Shown in pieces: positions 15,752-23,954 of a DNA stretch of 40,869 bases. Source of the stretch: JAJRRL01 sp047404195 (GTDB lineage Bacteria > Pseudomonadota > Gammaproteobacteria > JAJRRL01); contig JBDOIU010000015.1 in NCBI GenBank assembly GCA_047404195.1, forward strand, positions 1 through 40,869, in the 5' to 3' direction. The notes under the pieces were generated by a model. That model was not told the DNA's origin. It searched no databases and saw only the letters and a list, made by a program, of their open reading frames with translations. The translations under genes and the position numbers were made by a program. The first letter of the stretch is position 1. Each line of letters starts with the position of its first letter.

Positions 15752-16414
15752 ATGACTAAAGAATACAATAAAGGGTCTGTCGCTGAAACACTCAACAACA
15801 TGATTGAAAAAACAACAAAACATCAGAGCGACAAGGGCCTAACGAGTGATGAACTACAACACTACAGGAGCCAGTATACAGACACACTCACTGCTATTGC
15901 ATTGGGCCTGGGTAAAAAGAAGAATGAGTTCACAATAGGCCTACCAGATCAACAAGCCAACCACACATACAGATCATTCCATCACGCAGTTGTAGGTATT
16001 TTAAGTTCCTTACTGAAAAACAACCAAAACACATTGAACCATGTACAGCAAAAAGATATGATGTTCGCCCATGATCCAAGTCATCGCGCGTGGTCAGAAT
16101 CGATTAAAACTGGCTTAATTGCCGGCGGTATTGCGACAGGCATCACCTTTGCAGCAGTCAGCATGCCACTTGGTTATGTATTATCACTGGGACATGCATT
16201 AGGACCTTCTGCTCTAATCGGGGGGCTAGGTGGAAGCTTTCCAGCAATGCTTGCTGGCATCGTGATCGGCCTAACCGCTTATGCCATCGCTGCTTGCGTT
16301 CTCAAGAGCAAATACAATAAGGAAGCAACGGAACGTCCAAACAAACTCACATCTCTGTTTGAGGCTGCTGCAGAAACGACCACGACTGAGCCAATAGCTG
16401 CTCATCAACAATAA
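15752..16414 (+). CDS. Unknown protein with two hydrophobic lobes
   Basis: A 220-residue protein that I do not recognise. GAGGAG lies about 8 bases before the ATG, and a strong terminator follows, so it is a real single-gene unit. Residues 1-115 are polar and helical. Two Gly/Ala-rich hydrophobic lobes lie at about 120-147 and 155-184, separated by a short turn, giving a hairpin membrane anchor. The tail is short and Thr/Glu-rich. The plan (cytosolic N-terminal domain, bilobed hydrophobic hairpin, short tail) resembles Inc proteins and other secreted membrane proteins of intracellular bacteria, but no family match is claimed. Confidence 0.75.
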   Translation: MTKEYNKGSVAETLNNMIEKTTKHQSDKGLTSDELQHYRSQYTDTLTAIALGLGKKKNEFTIGLPDQQANHTYRSFHHAVVGILSSLLKNNQNTLNHVQQKDMMFAHDPSHRAWSESIKTGLIAGGIATGITFAAVSMPLGYVLSLGHALGPSALIGGLGGSFPAMLAGIVIGLTAYAIAACVLKSKYNKEATERPNKLTSLFEAAAETTTTEPIAAHQQ

Positions 16415-16426
16415 CATCAAGCACGT

Positions 16427-16467
16427 ATGCCATGATCACATCACCTGATGTGACCATGGCATTTTTT
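16427..16467 (+). terminator. Rho-independent terminator
   Basis: A 16-base inverted repeat (16427-16442 and 16447-16462, one mismatch) with loop ACCT, then six T residues to 16467. It lies 12 bases after the 15752-16414 gene. Confidence 0.92.
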
Positions 16468-16837
16468 GTGTTGATTTACGCCAGTAAAATACCCGCAATC
16501 TTTTTGCACAAGTAGCGCTGACCTGCATCCAACGCAACACCGAATCACTTGCCTCAACACACAAACGCATCATGCTTGACTGTGCTCTAACAGTCGATGC
16601 TGTATGCCTTAACATGATACAAAAAATGGCAACACATTCACAGCGGCAAGCAATTGGGCACGCAGAAAAAACAGATGACAATATATCTCAGCGATCACTT
16701 TCATAACCGGTCAAACATTGGTCACATCGTGTCTTATTGGCTTGCATTGGCAGCAGAGTCACGCTATCCTGCGAACGTCTGTGCCGTATATGTGGTATAG
16801 ACAGCAAAATCCAACCACAACGGAAGAGAGACGGTCT
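16468..16837. other. Intergenic leader of the dehydrogenase operon
   Basis: About 370 bases without a supported gene. An 81-residue open frame on the minus strand (16436-16681) overlaps the terminator and starts with TTG without a ribosome site. On the plus strand TTGCAT and TATCCT are spaced 17 bases apart within about 16747-16776 and could be the operon promoter; the frame that extends upstream of 16838 is not conserved in leucine dehydrogenases. Confidence 0.4.
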
Positions 16838-17935
16838 ATGGCAATCCACACAAAGCGTTACCGGCATGATGCCCTTTTACGATACGCTAACATACTTGGT
16901 ACACAGGAAATTCATCACTTCAGTGATCAAAAACAGAACTGCCACGCCATTGTGGTGGTCACCAGCACCCAACTTGGTCCAGCCATCGGTGGCTGTCGCT
17001 TGCGTCATTACCCTAACAGCAGCTTGGCACTGAAAGATTGCCTGCGCCTTTCCTACGGTATGATGCTAAAGGCAGCGGGCTGTGAATTGCCGCATGGTGG
17101 CGCGAAATCGGTCATATTGATGCCAAAAGAGATCAAAGACCGTGTTGGCTTCTTCAGTGCCTTTGGTGACTTTGTACACAGCCTAGGCGGCAAATACATC
17201 ACCGCCATGGATATGGGAACCTCCACCAGTGATATGGACACCATCGCTGCGAGAACACCCTATGTGATTGGTGCAACGACACACAACAGCTTGCAAGGCG
17301 ACCCTTCACCCTACACAGCACAGGGCGTTTTTCACGGCATCCGCGCTGCTGTGAAGAAACAACTGCAAACGGATGACCTCACCGGCCTACGCGTCACCGT
17401 TCAAGGTGCCGGCAAAGTGTCACAAACCTTGTGTCAGCAATTAAAGCAAGCCGGTGCAGTGGTCGCAGTCTGTGACAGTGACAGCGATAAGGCAGAAAGT
17501 CTGGCAGCAGCATTAAGCATAACAGCCATTACTTGTGATGAGGTGTATACACATCCGTGTGATATTTATGCGCCTTGCGCTATTGGCGGTACAGTCAACA
17601 TGCAGTTCCTTGAAAAGTGCTCTGCTAAAATCATTGCCGGCGCTGCTAACAATCAATTAGCTCACCGCCGGTATGCGAGTATTCTGCAAGACAGAGGTAT
17701 TTTGTACGCACCAGACTTTATCATTAATGCCGGTGGATTAATCTACGCTGCTTGCACTTATGGTGTTGCCGACCCTGCTGCTGCAGACAAACTAATTGAT
17801 AAAATATACCCGCGTCTGTTAACCATCTTCGATGATGCTGAACGACACAACATCACTTGTGTTACAGCAGCTGAGCGTTTATCGCTGGCAAATTTGCAGA
17901 CCCCACAAATACAATTGGATACGGAGCTGGCATGA
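16838..17935 (+). CDS. Leu/Phe/Val-type amino-acid dehydrogenase
   Basis: A 365-residue NAD-dependent dehydrogenase of the Glu/Leu/Phe/Val family that deaminates branched-chain amino acids to 2-oxo acids. The substrate and catalytic lysines are Lys78 and Lys90 (YGMMLKAAGCELPHGGAKSVI), with ITAMDMGTS and a Rossmann segment GLRVTVQGAGKVSQTL. The dinucleotide motif reads GAGKVS where GxGxVG is usual. Length fits leucine dehydrogenase rather than the longer glutamate enzymes. The ATG at 16838 follows a purine-rich ribosome site. Its stop overlaps the E1alpha start (ATGA), tying it to the keto-acid complex that would use its product. Confidence 0.9.
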   Translation: MAIHTKRYRHDALLRYANILGTQEIHHFSDQKQNCHAIVVVTSTQLGPAIGGCRLRHYPNSSLALKDCLRLSYGMMLKAAGCELPHGGAKSVILMPKEIKDRVGFFSAFGDFVHSLGGKYITAMDMGTSTSDMDTIAARTPYVIGATTHNSLQGDPSPYTAQGVFHGIRAAVKKQLQTDDLTGLRVTVQGAGKVSQTLCQQLKQAGAVVAVCDSDSDKAESLAAALSITAITCDEVYTHPCDIYAPCAIGGTVNMQFLEKCSAKIIAGAANNQLAHRRYASILQDRGILYAPDFIINAGGLIYAACTYGVADPAAADKLIDKIYPRLLTIFDDAERHNITCVTAAERLSLANLQTPQIQLDTELA

Positions 17936-19026
17936 CCCCAACAGCTTGCACACGCGAACAAGAATGTATTGCTACATTCAACGTTCAGCGACTTCAATTC
18001 ATGAATGCACAGGGCAAGCTGACACAGGCTCTACCTGAATCAGTGAGCATCTCTACCCTACAAAGACTCTACCAACAGATGTCCTTGACGCGTGCTGTAG
18101 ATAACAAAGCCGTTAAGCTGCAACGCACAGGACAACTGGGCACTTATCCAGCGTCTACTGGGCAAGAAGCTGTTTCTGTTGGCCTGGGTTCAGCCATGCA
18201 AGACAATGATGTATTCTGCCCTTACTATCGTGACCAAGGTAGCTTTTTACAACGTGGCGTGCGCATCGAAGACATCTACCAATACTGGGGTGGTGATGAG
18301 CGAGGCAGCCTGATTCCACACGCTGCTAACCAACATGATCTACCTGTCTGCGTGCCTATCGCCAGCCAATATCAACATGCTGCTGGCATTGCGTTTGCAA
18401 TGCGGTATAAACAAGAAAAAAATGCTGTGGTGACCACTGGCGGTGAAGGCTCCACATCCGAAGGCGACTTTTTTGAGGCCATGAATCTGGCTGGGACACA
18501 TCAACTGCCATTGGTATTTGTCATCAACAACAACCAATGGGCTATTTCAGTCCCTAGACAACAGCAAACCGGCGCTCAAACCATCGCACAAAAAGCCATT
18601 GCCGCTGGCTTTGAAGGACAACAAGTTGATGGCAATGATGTAGCTGCTGTTTATGTGGCTGTGAGTGACGCACTCGACAAAGCCAGACAAGGTGGTGGCC
18701 CAACACTGATTGAAGCAGTGACTTATCGCCTCTGTGATCACACCACTGCTGATGACTTTAGCCGCTACAAAGACAGCTCATACGCACAAGCGGAACAAGA
18801 AGAACCGCTGATCCGCCTACGTCAATATCTGACGGCTGAAGGTGCTTGGAGTGAGCAACAAGAGCAAGATATGTTAAGCAGCATTAATGAGGAAGTACAG
18901 GCAGCAAGTGAACGCTACTGCCAATTAGACAAACCCAACAAGCAAGATATGTTTGACCACCTCTATGCCAATATGCCAGCAGATGTTGCCGCGCAGAAAA
19001 GTCAATTATTGGAGAGCACACAATGA
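17932..19026 (+). CDS. 2-oxoacid dehydrogenase E1 alpha subunit
   Basis: A 364-residue thiamine-diphosphate subunit that, with E1beta, decarboxylates a 2-oxo acid and passes the acyl group to lipoyl-E2. The TDP motif spans about residues 170-201 (GGEGSTSEGDFFEA to INNN); also seen are YYRDQG and CDHTTADD near the phosphorylation-loop region. The two-subunit E1 fits branched-chain oxo acid or PdhAB-type pyruvate complexes; the upstream leucine-type dehydrogenase favours branched-chain oxo acids. Start ATG overlaps the preceding stop, GGAG 6 bases upstream. Confidence 0.92.
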   Translation: MTPTACTREQECIATFNVQRLQFMNAQGKLTQALPESVSISTLQRLYQQMSLTRAVDNKAVKLQRTGQLGTYPASTGQEAVSVGLGSAMQDNDVFCPYYRDQGSFLQRGVRIEDIYQYWGGDERGSLIPHAANQHDLPVCVPIASQYQHAAGIAFAMRYKQEKNAVVTTGGEGSTSEGDFFEAMNLAGTHQLPLVFVINNNQWAISVPRQQQTGAQTIAQKAIAAGFEGQQVDGNDVAAVYVAVSDALDKARQGGGPTLIEAVTYRLCDHTTADDFSRYKDSSYAQAEQEEPLIRLRQYLTAEGAWSEQQEQDMLSSINEEVQAASERYCQLDKPNKQDMFDHLYANMPADVAAQKSQLLESTQ

Positions 19027-20003
19027 ATGCCATTACGCTCATTCAAGGCGTGAATCAAGCGCTAGATCACGCATTAACAACTGACCCAAATGTTTTGGTG
19101 TTCGGAGAAGATGTCGGTAAAAATGGTGGCGTTTTTCGTGCGACAGATGGCTTACAGGCTCGACACGGCGAACACCGTGTTTTTGATACCCCTCTGGCTG
19201 AATCCATGATTGCCGGTATGGCCATCGGCATGTCAACTTATGGCTTAAAACCCATTGCTGAATTTCAATTCATGGGCTTTATTTATCCGGCCTTTAACCA
19301 AATTGTCTCACATGCCAGCCGACTGCGACATCGTACACGTGGTCGCCTGCACTGCCCACTCGTCTTCAGAGCGCCTTATGGTGGCGGTATCCACGCACCT
19401 GAACATCACTGTGAAAGCACTGAAGCCTTGTTTGCACATATTCCCGGCTTACGTGTGGTTATTCCATCCACACCTGAAAAAGCTTACGGCCTACTACTGG
19501 CAGCCATACAAGATCCAGATCCAGTGATTTTTCTTGAACCCAAGCGAATTTACCGCGCCGTGAAGCAAGTGGTGCCAAATGACGGCAAAGCACTGCCCCT
19601 CGACAAAGCATTCATCGTGCAGCCCGGTAACGACATTACTTTGGTCAGCTGGGGTGCCAGCATGAAGGAAGCACAACAAGCCACCGACCAACTGGCAGAG
19701 CGTGGTGTTTCTGTCGAGCTGATTGATCTGGCATGCATTAAACCCATAGACATGGATACCATACTCAACTCTGTGGAGAAAACGGGTCGTCTGGTCATTG
19801 TGCACGAAGCAGCACGCCAAGGCGGTGTGGGAGCAGATATTGCAGCCAATGTTGCTGAAAAAGGTATTTTGTTTCTGCAAGCACCTATCGCACGTGTTAC
19901 AGGATTCGACACAGTCATGCCTTATTATCGCATGGAAAAAGACTACTTACCCAGCACAGATAATATTATTGCTGCTATTGAATCAACAATGGAGTTTGCA
20001 TGA
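19023..20003 (+). CDS. 2-oxoacid dehydrogenase E1 beta subunit
   Basis: A 326-residue transketolase-like beta subunit. It completes the E1 active site: Glu29 (VFGEDVG) activates thiamine diphosphate, and FDTPLAESMIAGMAIGMS and FRAPYGGGIHAPEHHCES are strongly conserved in BkdA2/PdhB proteins. The C-terminal domain has LIDLACIKPIDMDTI and HEAARQGGVGADIA. Length is usual. It starts inside the E1alpha stop (ATGA) with TTGGAGAG upstream, and overlaps E2 in the same way, so equal synthesis of the subunits by translational coupling is likely. Confidence 0.94.
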   Translation: MNAITLIQGVNQALDHALTTDPNVLVFGEDVGKNGGVFRATDGLQARHGEHRVFDTPLAESMIAGMAIGMSTYGLKPIAEFQFMGFIYPAFNQIVSHASRLRHRTRGRLHCPLVFRAPYGGGIHAPEHHCESTEALFAHIPGLRVVIPSTPEKAYGLLLAAIQDPDPVIFLEPKRIYRAVKQVVPNDGKALPLDKAFIVQPGNDITLVSWGASMKEAQQATDQLAERGVSVELIDLACIKPIDMDTILNSVEKTGRLVIVHEAARQGGVGADIAANVAEKGILFLQAPIARVTGFDTVMPYYRMEKDYLPSTDNIIAAIESTMEFA

Positions 20004-21148
20004 AAACTTTTTTCTTACCTGACCTCGGCGAAGGCCTACCTGACGCTGTGATCCGCGAGTGGTACATCAAGGAAGGCGATACAGTTGCAATTGATCAACC
20101 ACTGGTGGCCATGGAAACAGCCAAAGCACTGGTTGATATCCCTGCTCCCTATGCTGGCATCATCCATAAACTGCACGGTAAAGAAGGCGATACCATCGAC
20201 ACCGGTGACGCACTGATTGAGTTTACTAGCAAAGCAGAAGATACACCAACAAGCGCTGACAGTGGCACCGTCGTTGGAAAAATTGATAGCAGTGAAACAC
20301 TGATCACCAGCAAAGCGACACAACACGTCAGCAATAAACAAAGTAGCAGCATTAAAGCCACCCCCGCTGTGCGCATGTTGGCAAAACAACTGGGCGTTGA
20401 TCTGGCGACACTGGCAACAGATGGCCAAAGCATCAGTGCCGCGCAAGTAAAAGCAGCTGCAAGTCAGCCAACAGCAACGACGACAGCGCAAGCCAACCAG
20501 CAATGTTTTAGTGGCACCGCACATCCTCTCCCACCCAGCCGCCGCGCGATGATTCAAGCCATGCAAATGTCACATGACAATGTCGTGCCTGTCACGCTCA
20601 CTGGCGAAGCGAATATTCACGCCTGGACTGGCAAGCAAGATATGAGCGTTCGTCTTGTACAAGCCGTCTGTGCGGCTTCTAAGGTAGAGCCCAATCTCAA
20701 TGCACTGTTTGACCTGAAAACAGCAACGCTGTACCAACAAACGCAAGTCAATATTGCCATTGCCGTTGACACGCCAGAAGGCTTGTTCGTACCCGTACTC
20801 AAAGCTGCAGATCAAAAAGATGCTGCTGGTATACGGACCGAGATCAATCGATTCAAAGCGCAAGCTGCTGATAAAACGTTTCCACCAGAAGACTTGAAAG
20901 GAAGCAGTATCTTGCTTTCCAATGTCGGTAGTATTGCAGGCACATTTGCCACCCCTATCGTGATGCCACCGATGGTTTGTAGCATCGCTATTGGGCGTGC
21001 TGCAGATAAACTGGTGCTTCAGGATGGTGTACCAAGCAATCAACGCGTCATACCCATCTCGATTACCACAGATCATCAGGCTATCACGGGTGGAGAAATG
21101 TCACGCTTCTTGGCCGCTTTTATCTCTGCACTAGAAGCAAGTCAATAA
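20000..21148 (+). CDS. Lipoyl-dependent E2 acyltransferase
   Basis: A 382-residue E2 core protein with three domains: a lipoyl domain (1-78, lipoyl Lys42 in METAKALVDIP), a peripheral subunit-binding domain (about 118-153, ATPAVRMLAKQLGVDL) and a catalytic domain (about 175-380). It takes the acyl group from E1 and forms acyl-CoA. The usual active-site motif HxxxDG reads HQAITG: His359 is kept, but Asp is replaced by Thr363. A single lipoyl domain and a short linker make it small. No E3 gene is in the window, so dihydrolipoamide dehydrogenase must come from elsewhere. It ends 11 bases from the convergent PQ-loop gene. Confidence 0.92.
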   Translation: MKTFFLPDLGEGLPDAVIREWYIKEGDTVAIDQPLVAMETAKALVDIPAPYAGIIHKLHGKEGDTIDTGDALIEFTSKAEDTPTSADSGTVVGKIDSSETLITSKATQHVSNKQSSSIKATPAVRMLAKQLGVDLATLATDGQSISAAQVKAAASQPTATTTAQANQQCFSGTAHPLPPSRRAMIQAMQMSHDNVVPVTLTGEANIHAWTGKQDMSVRLVQAVCAASKVEPNLNALFDLKTATLYQQTQVNIAIAVDTPEGLFVPVLKAADQKDAAGIRTEINRFKAQAADKTFPPEDLKGSSILLSNVGSIAGTFATPIVMPPMVCSIAIGRAADKLVLQDGVPSNQRVIPISITTDHQAITGGEMSRFLAAFISALEASQ

Positions 21149-21159
21149 AGCACTCACGG

Positions 21160-21813
21160 TCAGACCACAGTGACACTAACTGTCGCTTGAAACATGCTGG
21201 CCTTTCTTTGGCGCATGACCACGTACAAAAACACAAGGTGTACACAGACCGCTATTGGGCTGCCATAACGACTGGATGGCCCCCAGCCTCCCATCCAAGC
21301 GCAAAAGCTATTTAAAACACCTGCGATCGTACTGAAGATAAGCATGGTGGGACTGATCGCCAGCGCAGCTTTGACCGAGCGAAAACAACGCACCAACTGC
21401 GGCAAGCCATACAACCAATAGCTAATGCGCTCAACCCAACCGATAGCATTTAACCAGTCTCGGTGCTGCTGCAATAAAGGTAGCTGACTCAAACCCAATA
21501 TGAGTATCGCTAAAAACGCAACACCCGATGCAACCAGCAAGCGATATATTCTGCTGTCTCCTCGATACAAATAACAAAACTGGATGTGTTGTATGGCCAA
21601 CAATAAACCAAATAAACCACTGACAAAAACATATTGCCATGCATGCACCAAGCCCCAACCATAAATATTATCTGCCACTACAGCTGATAACAATAGGTAA
21701 TGCCAAGAGAACGAAACACCACGTAAACGCTCAGGATTACGATTACGCCAAACTTGTGGAATATACAAAATAGAATAAAAAACAACTGAGAGATCCAGTA
21801 ATAACTGATACAT
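21160..21813 (-). CDS. PQ-loop repeat membrane protein
   Basis: A 217-residue inner-membrane protein with about seven hydrophobic segments and two PQ motifs: YIPQVWRN near residue 20 and GLPQLVRC near 136. PQ-loop proteins (SWEET/SemiSWEET, cystinosin and lysosomal amino-acid carriers) move sugars or amino acids; the spacing of two three-helix units recalls cystinosin-type carriers, but the substrate is unknown. AAGGG lies 8 bases before the ATG. The gene is isolated on its strand between the dehydrogenase operon and the protease gene. Confidence 0.82.
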   Translation of the reverse strand: MYQLLLDLSVVFYSILYIPQVWRNRNPERLRGVSFSWHYLLLSAVVADNIYGWGLVHAWQYVFVSGLFGLLLAIQHIQFCYLYRGDSRIYRLLVASGVAFLAILILGLSQLPLLQQHRDWLNAIGWVERISYWLYGLPQLVRCFRSVKAALAISPTMLIFSTIAGVLNSFCAWMGGWGPSSRYGSPIAVCVHLVFLYVVMRQRKASMFQATVSVTVV

Positions 21814-21876
21814 GTACAGCCCTTAAATGTGCGACAATAAGGACTATTCTAACAGCAAGGGTCTGTGAGCGCAAAC

Positions 21877-22575
21877 TCACTCAACAGTGGGCACATGGCT
21901 GGATGACGGTATATCACAGGGCACATTATTCCATAATGTCGAGCAATAACGGGTATGTGGCTGATTGTTGATTTCTTCCTGCATCAGTTGGGCTGTAAAA
22001 ATACCACAATGCGTATTGTCAAACAAACCCTGCCTGCCTGTATAAGTCACCTCAATATCTTTCACACCAAATGCTTGCTTAATAGGTGTCAGTTGTTTTT
22101 GAGTGATACGACCAAACCACAAAAAAGGTCGCTTTGGGTCAATGATTTTAACCTTACCGTTCTCCACTACCAGCAGCACCCAATGCCGACGACGCCCTAC
22201 AGCCAAAGCCAATGGCATAATTGTTTTTTTACGATCATTAGTAAAAAAATCCGTATCAACATGTTGCTGCATAGCAGGCAAAGAGTGGCAGCCAAAAGCA
22301 TTGCGCATATTGTTTGTAACACCACTGGTTACTACCACATCGTCTTTGGCATAAACAGTCACAACATATTGATGTCCTGATATTGTGTTCTTAGACCAGG
22401 TTTTTTTCGCCTCATGTGTTTTAGCCGGCGGCACTGCAGTATCTGATTGATTCACTTTATCTGAGTTGCGCGCAGGACAAACAGTATCTGCTGACAGAAA
22501 ATAGTCTAAAAATACCTGCATATCAGATGCAGCCCAACGACTCTGTTTACTTAACTTTGTTTTATTACTTTTCAT
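21877..22575 (-). CDS. CE-clan (Ulp1/YopJ-like) cysteine protease, candidate effector
   Basis: A 232-residue protein with a full CE-clan catalytic set in the right order and spacing: His131-Trp (RRRHWVLLVV), Asp146 (KIIDPK), Gln182 (GRQGLFDNTHCG) and Cys190-Gly191. This pattern is shared by SUMO/NEDD8 proteases, bacterial deubiquitinases such as SseL, ElaD and ChlaDub1, and YopJ acetyltransferases. Residues 1-60 are polar and probably a disordered or targeting region; no signal peptide is seen. The Gln-to-Cys spacing of eight is slightly longer than in Ulp1. AGGA lies about 10 bases before the ATG. A host-directed deconjugating enzyme is the most likely role; substrate and secretion are inferred. 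Confidence 0.72.
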   Translation of the reverse strand: MKSNKTKLSKQSRWAASDMQVFLDYFLSADTVCPARNSDKVNQSDTAVPPAKTHEAKKTWSKNTISGHQYVVTVYAKDDVVVTSGVTNNMRNAFGCHSLPAMQQHVDTDFFTNDRKKTIMPLALAVGRRRHWVLLVVENGKVKIIDPKRPFLWFGRITQKQLTPIKQAFGVKDIEVTYTGRQGLFDNTHCGIFTAQLMQEEINNQPHTRYCSTLWNNVPCDIPSSSHVPTVE

Positions 22576-22693
22576 GCAACTTAATCCTATGTCAGTACCT
22601 ACTATTCAGTATACGAAAATGAGGTTAACACAAGATTAAAGCTTGTTTCCAAAGCAAGAACATATTGGTGCCCAAACATGTATTTATGTACAA

Positions 22694-23953
22694 TCAATCA
22701 CTTACATCAAAATTGGCCAATGAGCGAATACCGACACGCAGAGAGTATAAGATCATAAAACCAGGTATCGCCAGCAAAAATGCCGCACTGTAAAATGTCA
22801 CCCACCCATAATGCGATACCACAAAAGCTGAGAGTGGTGCAATTAGCACACGTGGACTCGCAGCCACTGCAGAAAAAAATGCGTATTGCGTTGCCGTGAA
22901 ACGCTGATCGCACAACTGCATCAACAGCACCACGAACACCACACCAGTCAAACCACCGAATAAGTAGTCCATAAAAACAACACCTGTCATCAACGCTAAA
23001 CTGTGTGGATGTAGCGCCAATGCAATAAAGCCCAAACCTGCTATCACCTGACAAGCAGCAAACATCCACAATGACTTGTACAGCCCCAACCTTGGCATTA
23101 AAAAACTCGCAGCGATACTACCAACCAAAGTCGCTGTGATACCCACAAACTTAGAGACCGCACCCACCGTCTGCAAATCAAAGCCACACCAACGCAATAG
23201 AAATGGTGTTGATAATGATAAAGTCATCGCTTCTGACAACTTATATAAAATCATCAATCCTACCCAACCCAGCGCTTGCCAGTGGTATCTTTTAAAAAAC
23301 GATTGAATCGGTGCCAATACACTCTGTCGCAACGATACTGCTACGCGCTCGGAAACTTGATTTGTTTTTGGTGCCAAAGGTGTGAGCCATGCCAAACACG
23401 CAATGAGTATGGCCATGGCAAAATAAGTGATATGCCAACCAAGGTGATGAGCACATATCAATGCCAATGCACCAGCCGTGATCATAGCGCAGCGGTAAGC
23501 CACATTCGTGATCACTGACGCACGTGGGCGCTCTTGTATGCTGGTAATCTCAATACGATAAGCATCAATCGCAGTATCTTGCGTTGCGGACATGAAGGCC
23601 AATGTCAAAGCAATACCTGCCATGAGCCATGGCTGATGATGTGGATTTAATAGGGACATACCCAACAAAGCAATCACCATCAACATTTGCAAACAACGTA
23701 TCCAAGAAAGCCGCCTACCCCAGGGCACATAAGCGTAGCGATCAATCAACGGTGCCCAAATAAATTTGTATAAATAAGGCAAGCCAACAAAACTTAAGTA
23801 AGCAATGCTTTTTAATGATGCTCCCGCTGTGGTAAACCATGCTTGCAAAGTGGAACCAACAAGCAATAGCGGCAAACCCGAAGAAAAACCCAACCAGGCT
23901 ATCGCAAGCATTTTGCGCGATATTCTACCTTCTCTATTTATTACATGCAGCAT
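22694..23953 (-). CDS. ampG: AmpG-like muropeptide permease (MFS)
   Basis: A 419-residue, 12-helix major-facilitator protein of the AmpG type, which imports GlcNAc-anhydroMurNAc peptides for peptidoglycan recycling. Recognisable segments are WLGFSSGLPLLLVGSTLQAWF, YLSFVGLPYLYKFIWAPLIDRY, ATQDTAIDAYRIE and LMQLCDQRFTATQYAFFSA. It starts two bases after the stop of the acyltransferase gene with no clear ribosome site, so translation is probably coupled to it. Confidence 0.9.
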   Translation of the reverse strand: MLHVINREGRISRKMLAIAWLGFSSGLPLLLVGSTLQAWFTTAGASLKSIAYLSFVGLPYLYKFIWAPLIDRYAYVPWGRRLSWIRCLQMLMVIALLGMSLLNPHHQPWLMAGIALTLAFMSATQDTAIDAYRIEITSIQERPRASVITNVAYRCAMITAGALALICAHHLGWHITYFAMAILIACLAWLTPLAPKTNQVSERVAVSLRQSVLAPIQSFFKRYHWQALGWVGLMILYKLSEAMTLSLSTPFLLRWCGFDLQTVGAVSKFVGITATLVGSIAASFLMPRLGLYKSLWMFAACQVIAGLGFIALALHPHSLALMTGVVFMDYLFGGLTGVVFVVLLMQLCDQRFTATQYAFFSAVAASPRVLIAPLSAFVVSHYGWVTFYSAAFLLAIPGFMILYSLRVGIRSLANFDVSD

Positions 23954-23954
23954 A

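Noticed and set aside
16436..16681. 81-residue minus-strand frame with many Cys and Arg residues
   Set aside because: It starts with TTG without a ribosome site, reads through the terminator stem of the neighbouring gene and resembles no family.
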